Shown: positions 24,483 through 35,929, numbered from the stretch's first letter. The stretch is DNA of 64,000 nt from Stereocaulon alpinum (GCA_018257865.1 JAEUBA010000060.1:124001-188000), one strand, 5' to 3'. Numbers and translations: made by a program. Notes: a model not told the origin generated them from the letters alone.

Positions 24483-25927
24483 TTGTTGTTCCTTAGTATT
24501 GTGGAAACTTACATAGTGTCTTGACGAGAAATGCTCCTGCAGGACCTAGAATCTTTGATACATTAATACCATGTCCCAGTACATCATTCAAGTTGCCTGC
24601 TGCTCGAAGCCTTCTAAAATGGAAAATTCGACATAATCGCATTTCAGATCTACTTGCTCTAGAAGTACGTCTCCAGTCAGAAGGCCGCGTTGTCACGTTA
24701 ACAGGTTGATAGAATCAACCTAAAAGCAGCATCGCCTAGAGCGCGTCAAACAAGCTTAGCGCAGCATTTCGCTGTCTCTACCAGCCAGGACCACCGACAA
24801 TCAACTCAAACAATCATTCCTGCAACCTTCGGACTTAACACCCACCTAGTCGACCACCCGCACTGCCGCTGGCGCGGTCGTCCAGGACTTTGCTTGGAGA
24901 TCAGAACCGTGTCTCATTCACAGGAAGGGCCCTGCTGCTCTCGGTATGCCACACCCAGCGAGGACGAGGGTTGCGTTTGGAATCAACGCTTTAGATAGGA
25001 ATAATTAGTCTGGGAAAGGAGAGCTAGCGCGACGGTGAGAGCTATAGGTGAACAGACTGTTTTTGGGGTTCTGCTACTGCGAGCATTGTGCGGTTTCGAA
25101 AGAGATGTTGTTATTAGTGTTGGTTATGTATTGAGCACAGCGAGTGGATATCCATGCATGTGCCAGAGTATTTGGGTGATGCGATGCTATAGGTGTGGTG
25201 AGTAGATGGCTTACGATTATGGAATAGCTAGCTAGGATTTGCTGAGCACGTTGGTATTGTAGACGTAGAACAATTGTGGGAACGAGATGTTTTGTAGGAG
25301 TCTGTGACTAGTGGATTCATTGGAGTTGGAATCTCTTTACGAAAGTAGGAAGCACGAGAAGCATGACTGTGTGTGCATGATCCTTGGATGTCACAATCCG
25401 TATGTCTGGAGGTCCTGCTGACCATCTGAGACACTATTCTATTACTCATCCTACACTTGTCTTAAACCGACGTTACGTCAAGTATGCCCATTACCTATCT
25501 GCCAGTATTATTCATCTCCTCCACTGAAGGCATCGGAAGGCCAGGACCACACCACAACTTCTGAATGCTCGGATCCCAGCGCACGTGACCCGTTGGTATA
25601 CTAATAGAAGAATAACATCAGCACCAAAACCTGCCAAGCTTCGAATTGCACAATGTAATTCCTACAGGTACACGCTGTGACCATTGGTCTAATGCAAAGC
25701 CCGCGTCTCTGCCCGCACCGCATCACACACGGTATACGGATCCAAAGGGGTTTCATTCGCTTGAGGGCTCCCATCGGGGTTGCCCTTGGTGTAGAACTTG
25801 GGACCAGACAGACCGGGGCGCTGAGTCGGATCGCTCGACCATACATTAGGCCTACAGACGTGGCATGCCTCGACTGAGCCTGGACACGTGTATGGCAACG
25901 GCTTCTCCCTCCAGTCAATCCCAGGCC
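24483..25927. other. no gene recognised, except possible downstream frame of the DUF7726-like gene
   Basis: No confident gene. On the minus strand an open frame at 25689-25931 directly continues a protein-like reading that starts further upstream in the DUF7726-like gene but is cut by TAA (see that entry). The rest (24490-25600) shows nothing recognisable. Confidence 0.4.
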
Positions 25928-26838
25928 TCATACTCGAAGCTTTTTCGACGTCGAAGCCATCACGTTGACGTTCGCGCTTCTTTTACATCTCGGTGAGTCG
26001 GGCTTCGATGTCCCATCCATGAGCTTGGAGGTTGCCTGTCTCGTGGAGTATGCGGCGCTGCGAGGGATCGTCGTGGCGAAAGCCTCCATCGAACTTGGTC
26101 CAGCATACTGTACGAAGATCTCATGCAGTCCTCTGGTTGCATGCAACAGAAAGAGAATGACCACTTACTCTTGCTCGGTTTTCGCCCTCGGCTTGCTCTT
26201 TTTCTCTGCGTTGTAGATCCGCAGCTTTTCCAACATCACGTAGCCCCAATAATAGCAAGGGCTATCCCCTCCCCCCATCTGCCCGCTTTTCTTCATGAAA
26301 GTTCCCAACGACCTCGCGGTCGGTCCTGTGGCGTTCATTTTGTATTCGACTGGGTGACTGCGGCTTTCTAGCTCTTGCATCTCAGCTGCCATAGATGCTT
26401 GGCTCCATTTCTTGCTTGTGCCGGGAATGCTTGATTTGTCTTGGAGAAGTTTCTTGAGCTTGCGGCGAACGGTGGCGGCGTTGTCATAGCCTAGGTGCAT
26501 AAGGAGTTAGCACTGATTTAAATTAGATCGATAGCAAGTCGGAGATGAAAATTTGGGAGCTATAATGGAGATATGATGTTGCATTGCACGCGGTTCTCGT
26601 CACACGAAGGGAACTTACAGGGAACCTCGCCTTTGACTTCATCGAAATGGATGTCTCGGTAGTCACCCTTGATTGTGATCTCGTCCGACTTGGGCGAAGC
26701 TCTAGACTTTGACGAGGCTTTGGGATCGACATTCTCTTTGTCCGTCTTTGATGCGGACTTGGGAGAGAATTTTGCATAGGGTTGTTTACGGTTTACGGCA
26801 GCGTTGGGGCCGCTGGTGCGACGAGCTGCTTTGGGCAT
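25928..26838 (-). CDS. DUF7726-like protein, 3' end uncertain or broken
   Basis: Exons 1 and 2 are well supported: complement 26619..26838 and 26169..26490, joined in frame across a 128-bp intron with a GCTAAC branch site. The ATG at 26838 opens a basic, Ser/Lys-rich N-terminus (MPKAARRTSG, later KENVDPKASS). Exon 2 carries the fungal DUF7726 pattern: ATVRRKLKKLLQ, then GTFMKKSGQMGGGDSPCYYW and a MLEKLRIYNAEKKS helix. Exon 3 is a problem. After the GTAAGT donor at 26168 no acceptor keeps the most protein-like frame. That frame (FDGGFRHDDPSQRRILHETG) is off by one base and then meets TAA at about 25958. The span given uses the stop at 25928 as a provisional end. The family is of unknown, probably nuclear, function. 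Confidence 0.55.
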
Positions 26839-27242
26839 TGTTAAGGCTTGTATGGATTAATTGAAATTATTCCGATCGACGACTAAGTGTCGACTTGTAG
26901 AAGACTCATGGATTGGTCTGAATTGTTTACTTCTGCGCGCTTTGAACGCGTTCCAGCCGCTTACGTCACAATTCAGTACGCAGTCACATGATTCTTGGCT
27001 TTCAATTAATCAATGCCCAACATCTGACCCGCACCTCCCTAATGGATAACCAGGTTCGTGTCTATGGATATGCCGTTCTGTGATACGACTTCGTGTACAA
27101 TGCAATGAGTTTTCTGAATTCATGCAAGTGTAGTGTCAACGTTCTTGTTGAGACGTGCCTAGTTGGCGAGTTGAAAGCTTTGAGATCTCCGCTGTTCGCG
27201 CGCCCCTGAAAGGCGCCTAGGGCTGCACCCCGCAGCAGAAGA

Positions 27243-27400
27243 ACTGAGCACTCCGTAAGGTACCTACATAACCCTACAAGGTGGCCGCCACCTTACCTTC
27301 AGGGCTCTTTGAGGGTAGCGAGCTGCATAAAGAAAGTGGCAACGCCACCTTCTATACGGAACTTGTGGAGTGCTACTCAGTCTATGATATTGTAGGGCGG
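27243..27400. repeat. nested inverted repeats (MITE-like fold)
   Basis: GAGCACTCC near 27247 pairs with GGAGTGCT near 27367; CCCTACAA near 27271 pairs with TTGTAGGG near 27391; AAGGTGGC and GCCACCTT lie back to back near 27279-27295; another GTGGC..GCCACC pair occurs near 27340. The pairings are nested and could fold into one cruciform. No clear target duplication was found. Confidence 0.4.
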
Positions 27401-28138
27401 AATTTGTGCATCATATGCTGATTTCATGGAGTTGGAGAGGCTGGACAGTTAGAGGTGCGGACGTTGACGAATGTCCAGCTTCATCCATCCCTGCTTAGCG
27501 CCGAAAGATAGTTCTAAGCCAATCAGAAGTGTTGCGCAAACTGCTCCCGCCGTCAGGAGATACATACCTACCTTAGCTGGCTATGCCCATACGTTACAAA
27601 GGATGGGCGTCACTTGCATTGTTCGAAGAGGTGTACCCTTGCTATCCGTCCCATTGGTCCTGAGGCTCTGTAAATCTATGCCTATGATAACGTCTCCTAT
27701 CAAGGTCAGCCAAGGGCTTCGCAATCCGCTGCATCACGACGCGCGGGAATCATGTGGGCAAGTAGGAAACAGCACGTCAATCACGAAGACTGAGACTAGG
27801 TTTTAGGCCTGGTCATCAAGGACCTTTACCTGCCATAGCATCTGGTCGCGCCAGCAAGATGATGAAAATAGCGGCCACTTGATTCTTCGGGTTTGGGAGC
27901 GCGCTTACCCCAGATCGCTCCCAGCCAATAACCATGCGAAAGACAATAGCCCTGAAGAACGCGTGAAGAACCAACTCTGAAACACGCATGTCAAATGACC
28001 ATCATTGTTTCAAATTCTTCTGAATCTTCACGGCTCCGTGGTGGATATGCTACTCGCCCACTGAGTGTGATTGATACTATTATTACTCTGTGTCACTTTC
28101 TATTGTCCGAATAACAATACCAGCCAAGACCTCCTACA

Positions 28139-28354
28139 ATGCATACCTACTTCTTTTCATTGTCCTCCTCTTTCCTTTGTTCACCTCCCTCCTCTTCTCA
28201 TCCACTGCGTGGATCCCAGCATGACTTGACGACTTTCATTTGTCCTTTTTCTTTCGTCACTTACGATCATACAATTCTCGTCTCACGACACTCCTTGCAG
28301 AGCACTCATAGACATAGACTAATCCCTCCGCTGGACGAACATAGACGCACTTAA
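28139..28354 (+). promoter_or_regulatory. upstream ORF in the PRM1 leader
   Basis: A 71-codon frame opens with ATG at 28139 and ends 18 bp before the PRM1 ATG at 28373. The peptide is Ser/Pro/His-rich without a domain. If the transcript starts upstream of 28139, this uORF would reduce PRM1 translation. The transcript start is not visible from sequence alone. Confidence 0.35.
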
Positions 28355-28372
28355 TACCACACAAACACCAGC

Positions 28373-30598
28373 ATGTCTTCCGCAAGAAACCAGTATCCTC
28401 CTACCTTTCCGGTTGTGCCTCCATCTCTCTCCGCTGGCGATCATGGGATGCGAGATGATTACGGTGCTGAAGACACACAACGACCTACCCCACATACAGT
28501 CCCAAACATTACTCCATACCTCGGACTCCGTGCTCGACTATCGCAAGTCTGGATCAACCGATGGACTATTCTTCTGCTGCTCATCCTCGTCAGGGTCCTC
28601 ATCGGGATTGCCGGTTTGAATCATGATCTCGCCTCGGCCAAAAATGAAGCAATGTCAGCATGCACAGCAGTCGAGTCTATGGGTAGCACCATGGCTTCTA
28701 TGCCTCATTACCTTTCTGCAGGGGTGAATGAATTAGCTGGCGCTGGTGTCGAGAAAGCCGTTCAAGGCCTCATGTCAATGCTGCGAATGACCATCACTGG
28801 CGTTGAAGAGCTCATGGTGTTTTACATCAACATGCTTACCGGTACCTACCTGTGCCTCATCACCCTGGTGGTTAGCGGAAGTCTCCAGGCCGCTATCGCC
28901 CTTATTGAGGAGGTCAGCAAGTTTCTCGACGACCAGCTGAAACCCATTGGCGATGATATAGCTAAAGGTGTTGGCAACTTTCAAAATGACTTCAACAAGT
29001 TTCTGGGTGGCCTCAACAGCGTCCCTAAATTGTTTGGCGGAGACGGCATACCGAAGATCGACCTCAACTCGTCCGTCGACAAATTGCATAACTTCAAACT
29101 TCCCGCCAATTTTACTGCAGACTTGGAAAAGCTGAACAGCTCCATACCCGATTTCCAAACGGTCCAGAACGATCTTGATAATACAATCCGTGAGCCCTTT
29201 GAACTAGTCAAGGGACTTGTCGATAAAAAACTGCAATTCAACTTCAATCGCTCTCTCCTTCCAGTGCCGCAAAAGGAAAAGCTTACTTTCTGCTCCGAGA
29301 ACAACGGCATCACTAACTTCTTCGACGACATCGCCAAAATTATGATCATCGCTCGAAAAGTCTTCCTTGTAGTTCTGCTGCTTGGGGCTATTTTGGCATG
29401 CGTGCCCATGGCTATCCAAGAGATTCGACGATGGCGCACCATGCAGGACCGGGCCAAGCTCATCACTGATAAGTCCTTCGATCCCTTGGACGCTGTTTAC
29501 ATTGCTTCTCGGCCATACACTGCAACCGCAGGTATCAGATTCGCGGCGCCGTTCAGCTCGACCAAAAAACAAGTCCTCACTCGCTGGGTGATCGCCTACG
29601 CGACTTCAGTCCCGGCACTCGTGATACTCTCGCTCGCTATTACTGGTCTACTCTCCTGCCTCTGCCAGTATATCCTGCTCAAGCTTGTGGTCAAAGAAGT
29701 TCCTGCACTCGCCGCTGACATTGGTCAATTCGCTGACGTGGTTGTCAACAAGCTCGACGCCGCCTCCGAAGCTTGGGCCAATGGTACCAACAGTGCAATC
29801 CTGGGCGTTCAGGGCGATATCAACCACGAAGTCTTTGGATGGGTCAATACGACCACAGTGGCTGTTAACAATACTCTCAATGCATTCGTCGACAAGACTA
29901 CGGAACTGATTAATAAGGCATTCGGCGGTACCGTGCTCGACGCTCCCGTCCAGGAGCTCTTTGCATGTCTGGTTGGCCTCAAAATTAATGCCATCGAAAA
30001 AGGTCTTACTTGGGTCAGCGATAATGCACAAGTGAAGTTCCCACTCCTCAACAATAACACCTTCTCGCTCGGCGCGGCCGCCAGCATCGCTGGCTCCAAC
30101 TCTTCTGGCTCAACCAGCAGCTTCCTAGCCAATCCAGGTAGCGATGCCCAAGATCAAGTCACTAACGCGGTCGTCAAAGTCGCTAGACATTTCGCTGACG
30201 GTATTCGGACCGAAGCTATCATCTCGACCTGCATTCTGCTTCTCTGGGTCATCATTGTGCTCTCTGGGGTCGCCCGAGCCCTCTATCTCGCAATGAGAGC
30301 AGAGAAAATTCGTGCTGAGGGCGGCCCCTCGCGCGCTGGTGACATACCACTTGAAGACCGAAGCAGGAATACCGTGTATAGCACTTCTGGACCTGCACCG
30401 GCTTATGAGCCACCACAACGAAACCCAAATGCGTTCCCAAGCTTTGGCCAAGCCATGGGTCGGGGTGCACGCACAAGCGACGTCTCTGAACAGGAAGAAT
30501 ACCCAGACGAGAAAGTAGGCTTTGGGGGATTGAGAGACCTAACGCACGAGCATGCAGCGATACGCCAGAGTACTTACCCTACAATCGAGAAAGCCTGA
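28373..30598 (+). CDS. PRM1: plasma membrane fusion protein PRM1
   Basis: Single exon, 741 aa, typical length for fungal Prm1. Membrane segments are visible at about 64-84 (WTILLLLILVRVLIGIAGL), 150-180, 325-350, 410-440 and 625-650. Two large extracytoplasmic loops between them are rich in NxS/T sites, with heptad-like stretches around residues 180-290. The N-terminus has the family's TPYLGLRARLSQVWINRWT entry, and NHDLASAKNEAMSACTAVES follows the first helix. Prm1 is a pheromone-regulated, disulfide-linked dimer that stabilises plasma-membrane fusion during mating and, in filamentous fungi, also hyphal or germling fusion. The cytoplasmic tail of about 90 residues ends in acidic, probably disordered sequence. 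Confidence 0.9.
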   Translation: MSSARNQYPPTFPVVPPSLSAGDHGMRDDYGAEDTQRPTPHTVPNITPYLGLRARLSQVWINRWTILLLLILVRVLIGIAGLNHDLASAKNEAMSACTAVESMGSTMASMPHYLSAGVNELAGAGVEKAVQGLMSMLRMTITGVEELMVFYINMLTGTYLCLITLVVSGSLQAAIALIEEVSKFLDDQLKPIGDDIAKGVGNFQNDFNKFLGGLNSVPKLFGGDGIPKIDLNSSVDKLHNFKLPANFTADLEKLNSSIPDFQTVQNDLDNTIREPFELVKGLVDKKLQFNFNRSLLPVPQKEKLTFCSENNGITNFFDDIAKIMIIARKVFLVVLLLGAILACVPMAIQEIRRWRTMQDRAKLITDKSFDPLDAVYIASRPYTATAGIRFAAPFSSTKKQVLTRWVIAYATSVPALVILSLAITGLLSCLCQYILLKLVVKEVPALAADIGQFADVVVNKLDAASEAWANGTNSAILGVQGDINHEVFGWVNTTTVAVNNTLNAFVDKTTELINKAFGGTVLDAPVQELFACLVGLKINAIEKGLTWVSDNAQVKFPLLNNNTFSLGAAASIAGSNSSGSTSSFLANPGSDAQDQVTNAVVKVARHFADGIRTEAIISTCILLLWVIIVLSGVARALYLAMRAEKIRAEGGPSRAGDIPLEDRSRNTVYSTSGPAPAYEPPQRNPNAFPSFGQAMGRGARTSDVSEQEEYPDEKVGFGGLRDLTHEHAAIRQSTYPTIEKA

Positions 30599-31649
30599 GT
30601 CTGATGGTTTCTATCTACATGAATACACACTTGCATGCTATCCAAATAACATGTCCCCGAGGGACAGTAGATGTGATGAACACTGTATCCGGCCCACAAC
30701 GTCTGTCTCTTTCGAGCGAATGATCATCTTGAGGCTTTGTGCTCGACGAACTCTTGTGCAATGACTACTCGCGTCTTAGGTTGGGTTATTGTATCATCGT
30801 AGCAACCTGGCTAAGTCCGTTGCGTCTGGGGCAAGTTCTACGTGACGGGGATTGGGATGACATGGAGGATTCTAGCGGAATTTCAATGGCAAAGTAATGC
30901 AGCTGCCTCCTAGAAGGCCCTCTTGAAACGCCGGGTTCCAACACTTGGATCTGCATGGACAACAGACTGTATTGGAACAATCTTACTATCGCTCGATATC
31001 GACAAAGAATTCTGAACAAACCTTGGAGAAAAAGCACGCTCTCGAGGCTGCGGCTACTCTTTCGATCTTCTCCAACTACAATTTTGATACATCCTTCCCA
31101 AAACCATGCACCTGATGTTGAATACATTCACTACGGGCCACGTTTATCGCGCGCATACCTTTGTAATCAAGTCTCTCACTATTACAACTCCCTCGCTTGT
31201 TGGTGGGAAGAGCCGCTGCTGCTGCCTGCTTTGCCCTCTTTTGTGGCGAGGCTAACCTCGCCAGGTGGAGAAGAGGAAGATATACATGACAGAAATGTGT
31301 TGGAGAGGCGGACTCAGAGTGAACGTTAGAAAATAATCTAAATTAAAACGATCTTCCTACAGTCGCACAGAGCCTCCACTATGCTAAACATGAACATGCT
31401 TATGGTTCCCAAGTAACAATTGCATTGATGTGTTGTGAAGCCTGCTGTAATCTTGCCAGCCTCGCTCAAATATCCAAACTTGAATTCGCTGCTCAGCCCT
31501 ACGAGGTTCCGAGTACGAGGTGACAAGTCCTCAACTTTCGCCCAATGTGTTGGTAGCTCCATACTTCGAAGTCACTCGTTATCCTGGGAAGGGGGTTGAG
31601 CGCATTATGTGATTATTGATACTCTGCTGATGGTCTACCTTTTTGCAAG
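30599..31649. other. intergenic, nothing recognised
   Basis: Small frames on both strands (30786-31127 -, 30955-31329 +) overlap antisense and carry no domain. Confidence 0.5.
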
Positions 31650-33434
31650 ATGATGAGGCCAGCGCCTTCGCGGTACCACCGCAAACCCTCCCTCTCCAAG
31701 GCCTACCCTAGGCCGGCGCCCCCACCTCAACGAACGCTCCTATACACAGTCATAGCGGCAGTGTTCTTCGTCTGCCTACTCTTCTACGCCTCATCATCTG
31801 TCCCGGTAATCCAAGATATCAGCCTTTTCCACCACACACCAACACACAAGCCCCCAGCGCAGAAGAACAGCACGAGCGGTGATGCGAAATGGTATAGCGA
31901 CTGGAAATGGCTTCACCCGTTCTCCGCCACGATAACGCTCGAAGAAGACCGCTCTGTGCTGCCTCCTTTGCCGCCGAGACCGCCTATCTATACGTTCTAT
32001 GACTCTGAGGCTGAGAAGGCGGAGAAGACGAAGGCGGCGGAGAATAAGCTGCTGCTGTTATGGAGAAGAGCATGGTGGGCTCAAGGGTTCAAGCCTGTTA
32101 TACTTGGAAGAGCGGAGGCAATGAACAACCCAATCTACGAGGCTTTCGAGGGTCATAAGCTGCAGCCACAGCTCGAAGCTGATCTCGTGAGGTGGCTGGC
32201 ATGGGGACAGATGGGATCAGGCATATTGGCAAATTGGCTAGCTGTGCCAATGGGCCCTCATGACGATCATCTGCTATCCTACCTTCGACGAGGCGATTAT
32301 CCAAAGCTTACGCGCTACGAAGGCCTTAGAGCTGGCCTTTTCTCAGGGGGGAAGAGCGCGATTAATGCTGCCATCGAAGAAGCGCTGAAGTCGCCGAAAT
32401 TGAAGCAGTCGAAGTCTCTGCTTGAGGTCGTCAATCACTCTACTATCTCAGTCGACCACAAGCCGGATGCTATCGCCTTCTATGACGCCAACGCGAATGC
32501 TGAGCACTACAAGGCTATTTCTGCCAAATTGGCCGACGACAAAGCTGCTGGTCTGCAACTATTGGCCCAGCTTATAACTTCCCACCTTCACCTTACCTTT
32601 CTCAATACTTTTACCGAAGGTTTTGCAGTCCTGACACCATTCCCTGACAATGCTCACATCCTCACTCAACAAGCTCTCGGTCTCGCCGACGCTTTGAGAT
32701 CTTGTCCGTCATCACCCATACTCTCATCATGCCCTCCAACCCATCAGGACTGCACACCATGCTCCTCAATATCTCCGCCACCTGTGAAAACCCCAGAGTA
32801 CTTGACCAACGCCTCTTCCGTGTACACTATCGGCACCGTCCCTCATCCTTTTACCCTCGCCTCACTCCTGGCCAACACGAAAGACATTACCACTCGGCAC
32901 ATTCGACGTGACACAGACCGGGACCGTTGGCTCAGCGCAGTCACTGAGAAGACGCTTGGCAAGGACCTCGGAGGCCAATCCCGCATCGTCAGCCTTAAGG
33001 AGACCGTAGCAGGCGAATGGGGATCCGTCCGCGGACTTTGGATGACCGAAGACCCGACTCCAGACCACAAAGACTTAGAATACCACTTCGGCTTTCAACT
33101 CGCTCCCTTTAACATCACCTCCTCAACCCTCGACAGTGTACCTCCCTCACGCAAGGAGAAGCAGGCGGCAGATCGGACGTTGAAAATGCAGAAAGAGTAC
33201 CTAGCGAATGCGCAAGAAGTCCTGAAGGCAAGGGCAAAGAAACCTGACATGGTGGCTACTCGGGAAATGGTTGAGGCGTGGAATCTGGCGGATACGGAAG
33301 CATGGCGGTTCGTGAGAGCTCATATGGCTAGGGAGAAGGTAGAGAGAAATAAGTGGGAAGAGGAGGAGAGGGCGTTTGCTGGAGCGGAAGAGGGTAGGGG
33401 GAAGGCGTGGGGAAATTGGTTCGACAAACGGTAA
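31650..33434 (+). CDS. conserved fungal type II membrane protein, function unknown
   Basis: Single exon, 594 aa. A short basic, proline-rich cytoplasmic tail precedes one transmembrane helix (about 30-47, LLYTVIAAVFFVCLLFYA), followed by a large lumenal domain. That layout is typical of Golgi or ER type II proteins. The block LLLLWRRAWWAQGFKPVILG, NNPIYEAF and DLVRWLAWGQMGSGI is conserved in many filamentous ascomycetes, in my memory of unnamed fungal proteins, and loosely recalls glycosyltransferase-like lumenal enzymes. I see no clear DxD metal site in the expected context. A cysteine cluster lies around residues 350-375. The C-terminus is charged and helical. The catalytic role is unknown. 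Confidence 0.75.
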   Translation: MMRPAPSRYHRKPSLSKAYPRPAPPPQRTLLYTVIAAVFFVCLLFYASSSVPVIQDISLFHHTPTHKPPAQKNSTSGDAKWYSDWKWLHPFSATITLEEDRSVLPPLPPRPPIYTFYDSEAEKAEKTKAAENKLLLLWRRAWWAQGFKPVILGRAEAMNNPIYEAFEGHKLQPQLEADLVRWLAWGQMGSGILANWLAVPMGPHDDHLLSYLRRGDYPKLTRYEGLRAGLFSGGKSAINAAIEEALKSPKLKQSKSLLEVVNHSTISVDHKPDAIAFYDANANAEHYKAISAKLADDKAAGLQLLAQLITSHLHLTFLNTFTEGFAVLTPFPDNAHILTQQALGLADALRSCPSSPILSSCPPTHQDCTPCSSISPPPVKTPEYLTNASSVYTIGTVPHPFTLASLLANTKDITTRHIRRDTDRDRWLSAVTEKTLGKDLGGQSRIVSLKETVAGEWGSVRGLWMTEDPTPDHKDLEYHFGFQLAPFNITSSTLDSVPPSRKEKQAADRTLKMQKEYLANAQEVLKARAKKPDMVATREMVEAWNLADTEAWRFVRAHMAREKVERNKWEEEERAFAGAEEGRGKAWGNWFDKR

Positions 33435-34031
33435 CCATTGGGTAGCTGGGTGAGGCGGCATCACAAAGAAAGCCCAACAATAATGCTAGCATTGGGTCCG
33501 ACACGATTGACTTTGGTTACGCTTTACGCTTGGCTTTTCAGTACCAACATTTGTACATCAGTACCAACGTTTGTACATCAGGCCTGCGATGAGCAACGAG
33601 ACGGGTTATGAAGTCGTTGACATCATGAATTGGCTGCCTTCTGTGGCCCATTGCTGTTACATTCATTCGCTGGAGGTAGCATCCCGAAGCTAACCTCTGC
33701 CAGCTTGAGTCCGTCGCAAGTCTGAAGATGGGCCAATCTCGTGCGATTCCTTTGAAGTTGATTTCTGAGATGGCATCAGGCCTTCCAATCCTTGCCGTTG
33801 GGCTAGAACACTGATTGTCCTCTAGTGCCAGGCCGTGGTTGGTGGACAAGGCTGGTGCTATTGTCGATTTTCTCTCAGCTCAGCCCGTGCCGCGAACTGG
33901 GGAAGGAACCGTAAACAACATGGCAAGGATGACCGTTATTGTAGGACACTCTTCAATGTTTTACCTTTACATCTGCGCTTTCTCTTCCACTTTCTTCGAT
34001 CTGAGTACTTGTACTTACACAGGAGATCACT
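33435..34031. other. intergenic; 20-bp tandem duplication
   Basis: Apart from two adjacent copies of AGTACCAACRTTTGTACATC at 33540-33579, nothing is recognised. The last ~100 bp are pyrimidine-rich and probably promoter of the MFS gene. Confidence 0.5.
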
Positions 34032-35920
34032 ATGATTGAACCAATTGGACCAGAGGCATATCTCGCTATTGCAGATGTTACGCTGGGTGCTCTGCATAAA
34101 TATAGGGATAAGAGACAGTTTAAACAGCAGCAAAAACTTGCGAAGATTGATAGCGAGATCTCGACTTGGCGCACTGGCTCTTCTGCTGTTAGTGTTGGCT
34201 CGCTGGAGGATCTGCTTGTCCGTGAGGGTCTGGAGGTGGATGAAGATGGGTATGTAACATGGAACATGGAAAATTCAACACTGCCCCAGAACTGGAGTAA
34301 GGCCAGTAAACATTACGATCTCGGCTTTATCATCTCTCTGAATTCGATGTTGAGTGCTATGAGTAATGCTGGGACGCCTGCTTCGGGTTATGTTTTGAAA
34401 AGATCTGCTATCAGCAACACCGTAGGACTTTTAGCATTTACGACTATGTGCGCCATCCTACTGAAGCCCATTCCTGAACAATTATACTAATAAGAAATTG
34501 GTACCTGGTCGGTCTTGCTCTCGGTCATCTAATTCTATCGCCTTTGACAGAAAATGTCGGGAGAAAGAAGTTGTATATCGCCTCAGCCTTTCTCTTCAGT
34601 GTTTTCAACAATCCGGATAGCAGCTACTCCGCATATAGTGGCGGTGTTCGTCTGTCGCCTTATCACTGGCTTCGTGTCGGCCATTCCTCAGGTCACAGTC
34701 TCTAGCACCATCGATGATCTGTTCGAGCCAGAAAGCGAAGGCCGCAACTGGGCTCTATTTGTTTCTTCCCTAACCACGAATCTGGGGATTATTGTTGGCC
34801 CTGTGTTTGGGATTTACATCGCTCAAGGTCTGAATTGGTATTTCTCCCCTGCCTGTTAACGTATCCAGACATGATAAAATTAACTTACATCTCAGGCGCT
34901 GGATCTTCTACCTCGCAGCCATCACAACCAGCGCCCTCAGCCTCCCCCTTCTCACAATCCACGAATCCCACCCCTCTCACCTCCTGGACACCAAAATGAC
35001 TCGCCTACAATCTTCGCACCCAGACCTAGTCCTCCACACCAAACCTCGGCCTCCCACCTCAGGCTTTCACGCATTCATTAAACCCCTAACCCTCCTAATC
35101 ACCGAACCCCTCATCTTCCTAACATCCCTCACATCCGCCTTCTCCTTCGCCCTCCTGTACCTCCTCCCCGTCGCCCTCCCTTTAATTCATGCCCTCCCAC
35201 CAATAAACTTCACCCCCCAAACCTCCCTCCTCCTCTTCCTCTTCACACTCCCAAGCCTCCTCCTCAGCATCCTACCACGCCCCTACGACCGCCACATCAT
35301 CCGCCACCACCAAAACACCACCACAATCACCAACTCCCAACCCCTAACACCAGAAACGAAACTCCTCACCTCCCTCCTCGCTGCACCCCTCCTAGCAATC
35401 TCACTCTGGTGGTTCGCACCCGAAACCCAACTATACCATGGGCGGCGTCCGCTACCTCTCTAATCCTCCTCGGCTACGCAGTGAGCGAAATCGACGTTAC
35501 GCTGTCCCGCTACCTCCGCAACGCTTATAGCCTCTATAGCCCCGCTGCACTGAGCAGTATATCTATCCTCCGCGCTCTCGTTGCAGCTGCCTCACCACTC
35601 TTGGGGAAAATTCTGTACACATCTCCCCCTCCTCCTCCCACCGTAACATTAACTCCAAAATATCAACATCCCTCCTCGCATCCCTCGCAACAATTTTCTG
35701 TCCGATCCCACTGGTCCTGATGATCTACGGCGAAAGGCTGAGAGCGCGAAGTCTTCTCGCGAGTAGTACTTTATGCGAAGAAGATAGGAAGGCGGTGGAG
35801 CAAGGGACCGTTGAGGCGGAGAAGGAGAAAGTGAAAGAGGAGGAAAAGGCGAAGGAGGAGGAAAAAGCGAAGGAGGAGAAAGTAAGAAGGAGAGAGAGTA
35901 GAGGAGAGGAGGGAGGATAA
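34032..35920 (+). pseudogene. MFS drug-type transporter with three frameshifts
   Basis: Exon 1 (34032-34447) and the 47-bp intron 34448-34494 (TACTAAT branch) are regular and lead to INWYLVGLALGHLILSPLTE and GRKKLYIASAF, the hallmark loop of 12-14 helix MFS drug exporters. Near 34607 the frame shifts by one base inside VFN(..)IRIAATPH, consistent with one extra A. Reading resumes with GFVSAIPQV and DDLFEPESEGRNW. A second intron is 34838-34895. A second shift lies between 35405 and 35440 (ISLWWFA to IPWAASATSL), and a third around 35630-35650, before NINSKISTSLLASLATIFC. The remainder ends in a Lys/Glu-rich tail at 35920. No spliceosomal intron can explain the shifts. The relatives export small molecules by proton antiport. 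Either a recent pseudogene or sequence errors. Confidence 0.75.
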
Positions 35921-35929
35921 GCTTATGTG

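Larger units (their letters stand above)
26839..28372. other. intergenic region with folded repeat and PRM1 leader
   Basis: No recognised gene. A frame at 27471-27806 (+) has no domain. Nested inverted repeats lie at 27243-27400. The last 300 bp are CT-rich, as in many fungal promoters, and contain an upstream open frame. Confidence 0.5.

Noticed and set aside
8300..25000. Secondary-metabolite or effector gene cluster
   Set aside because: The accessory genes share no pathway, no backbone synthase or tailoring enzyme is present, and spacing is wide.
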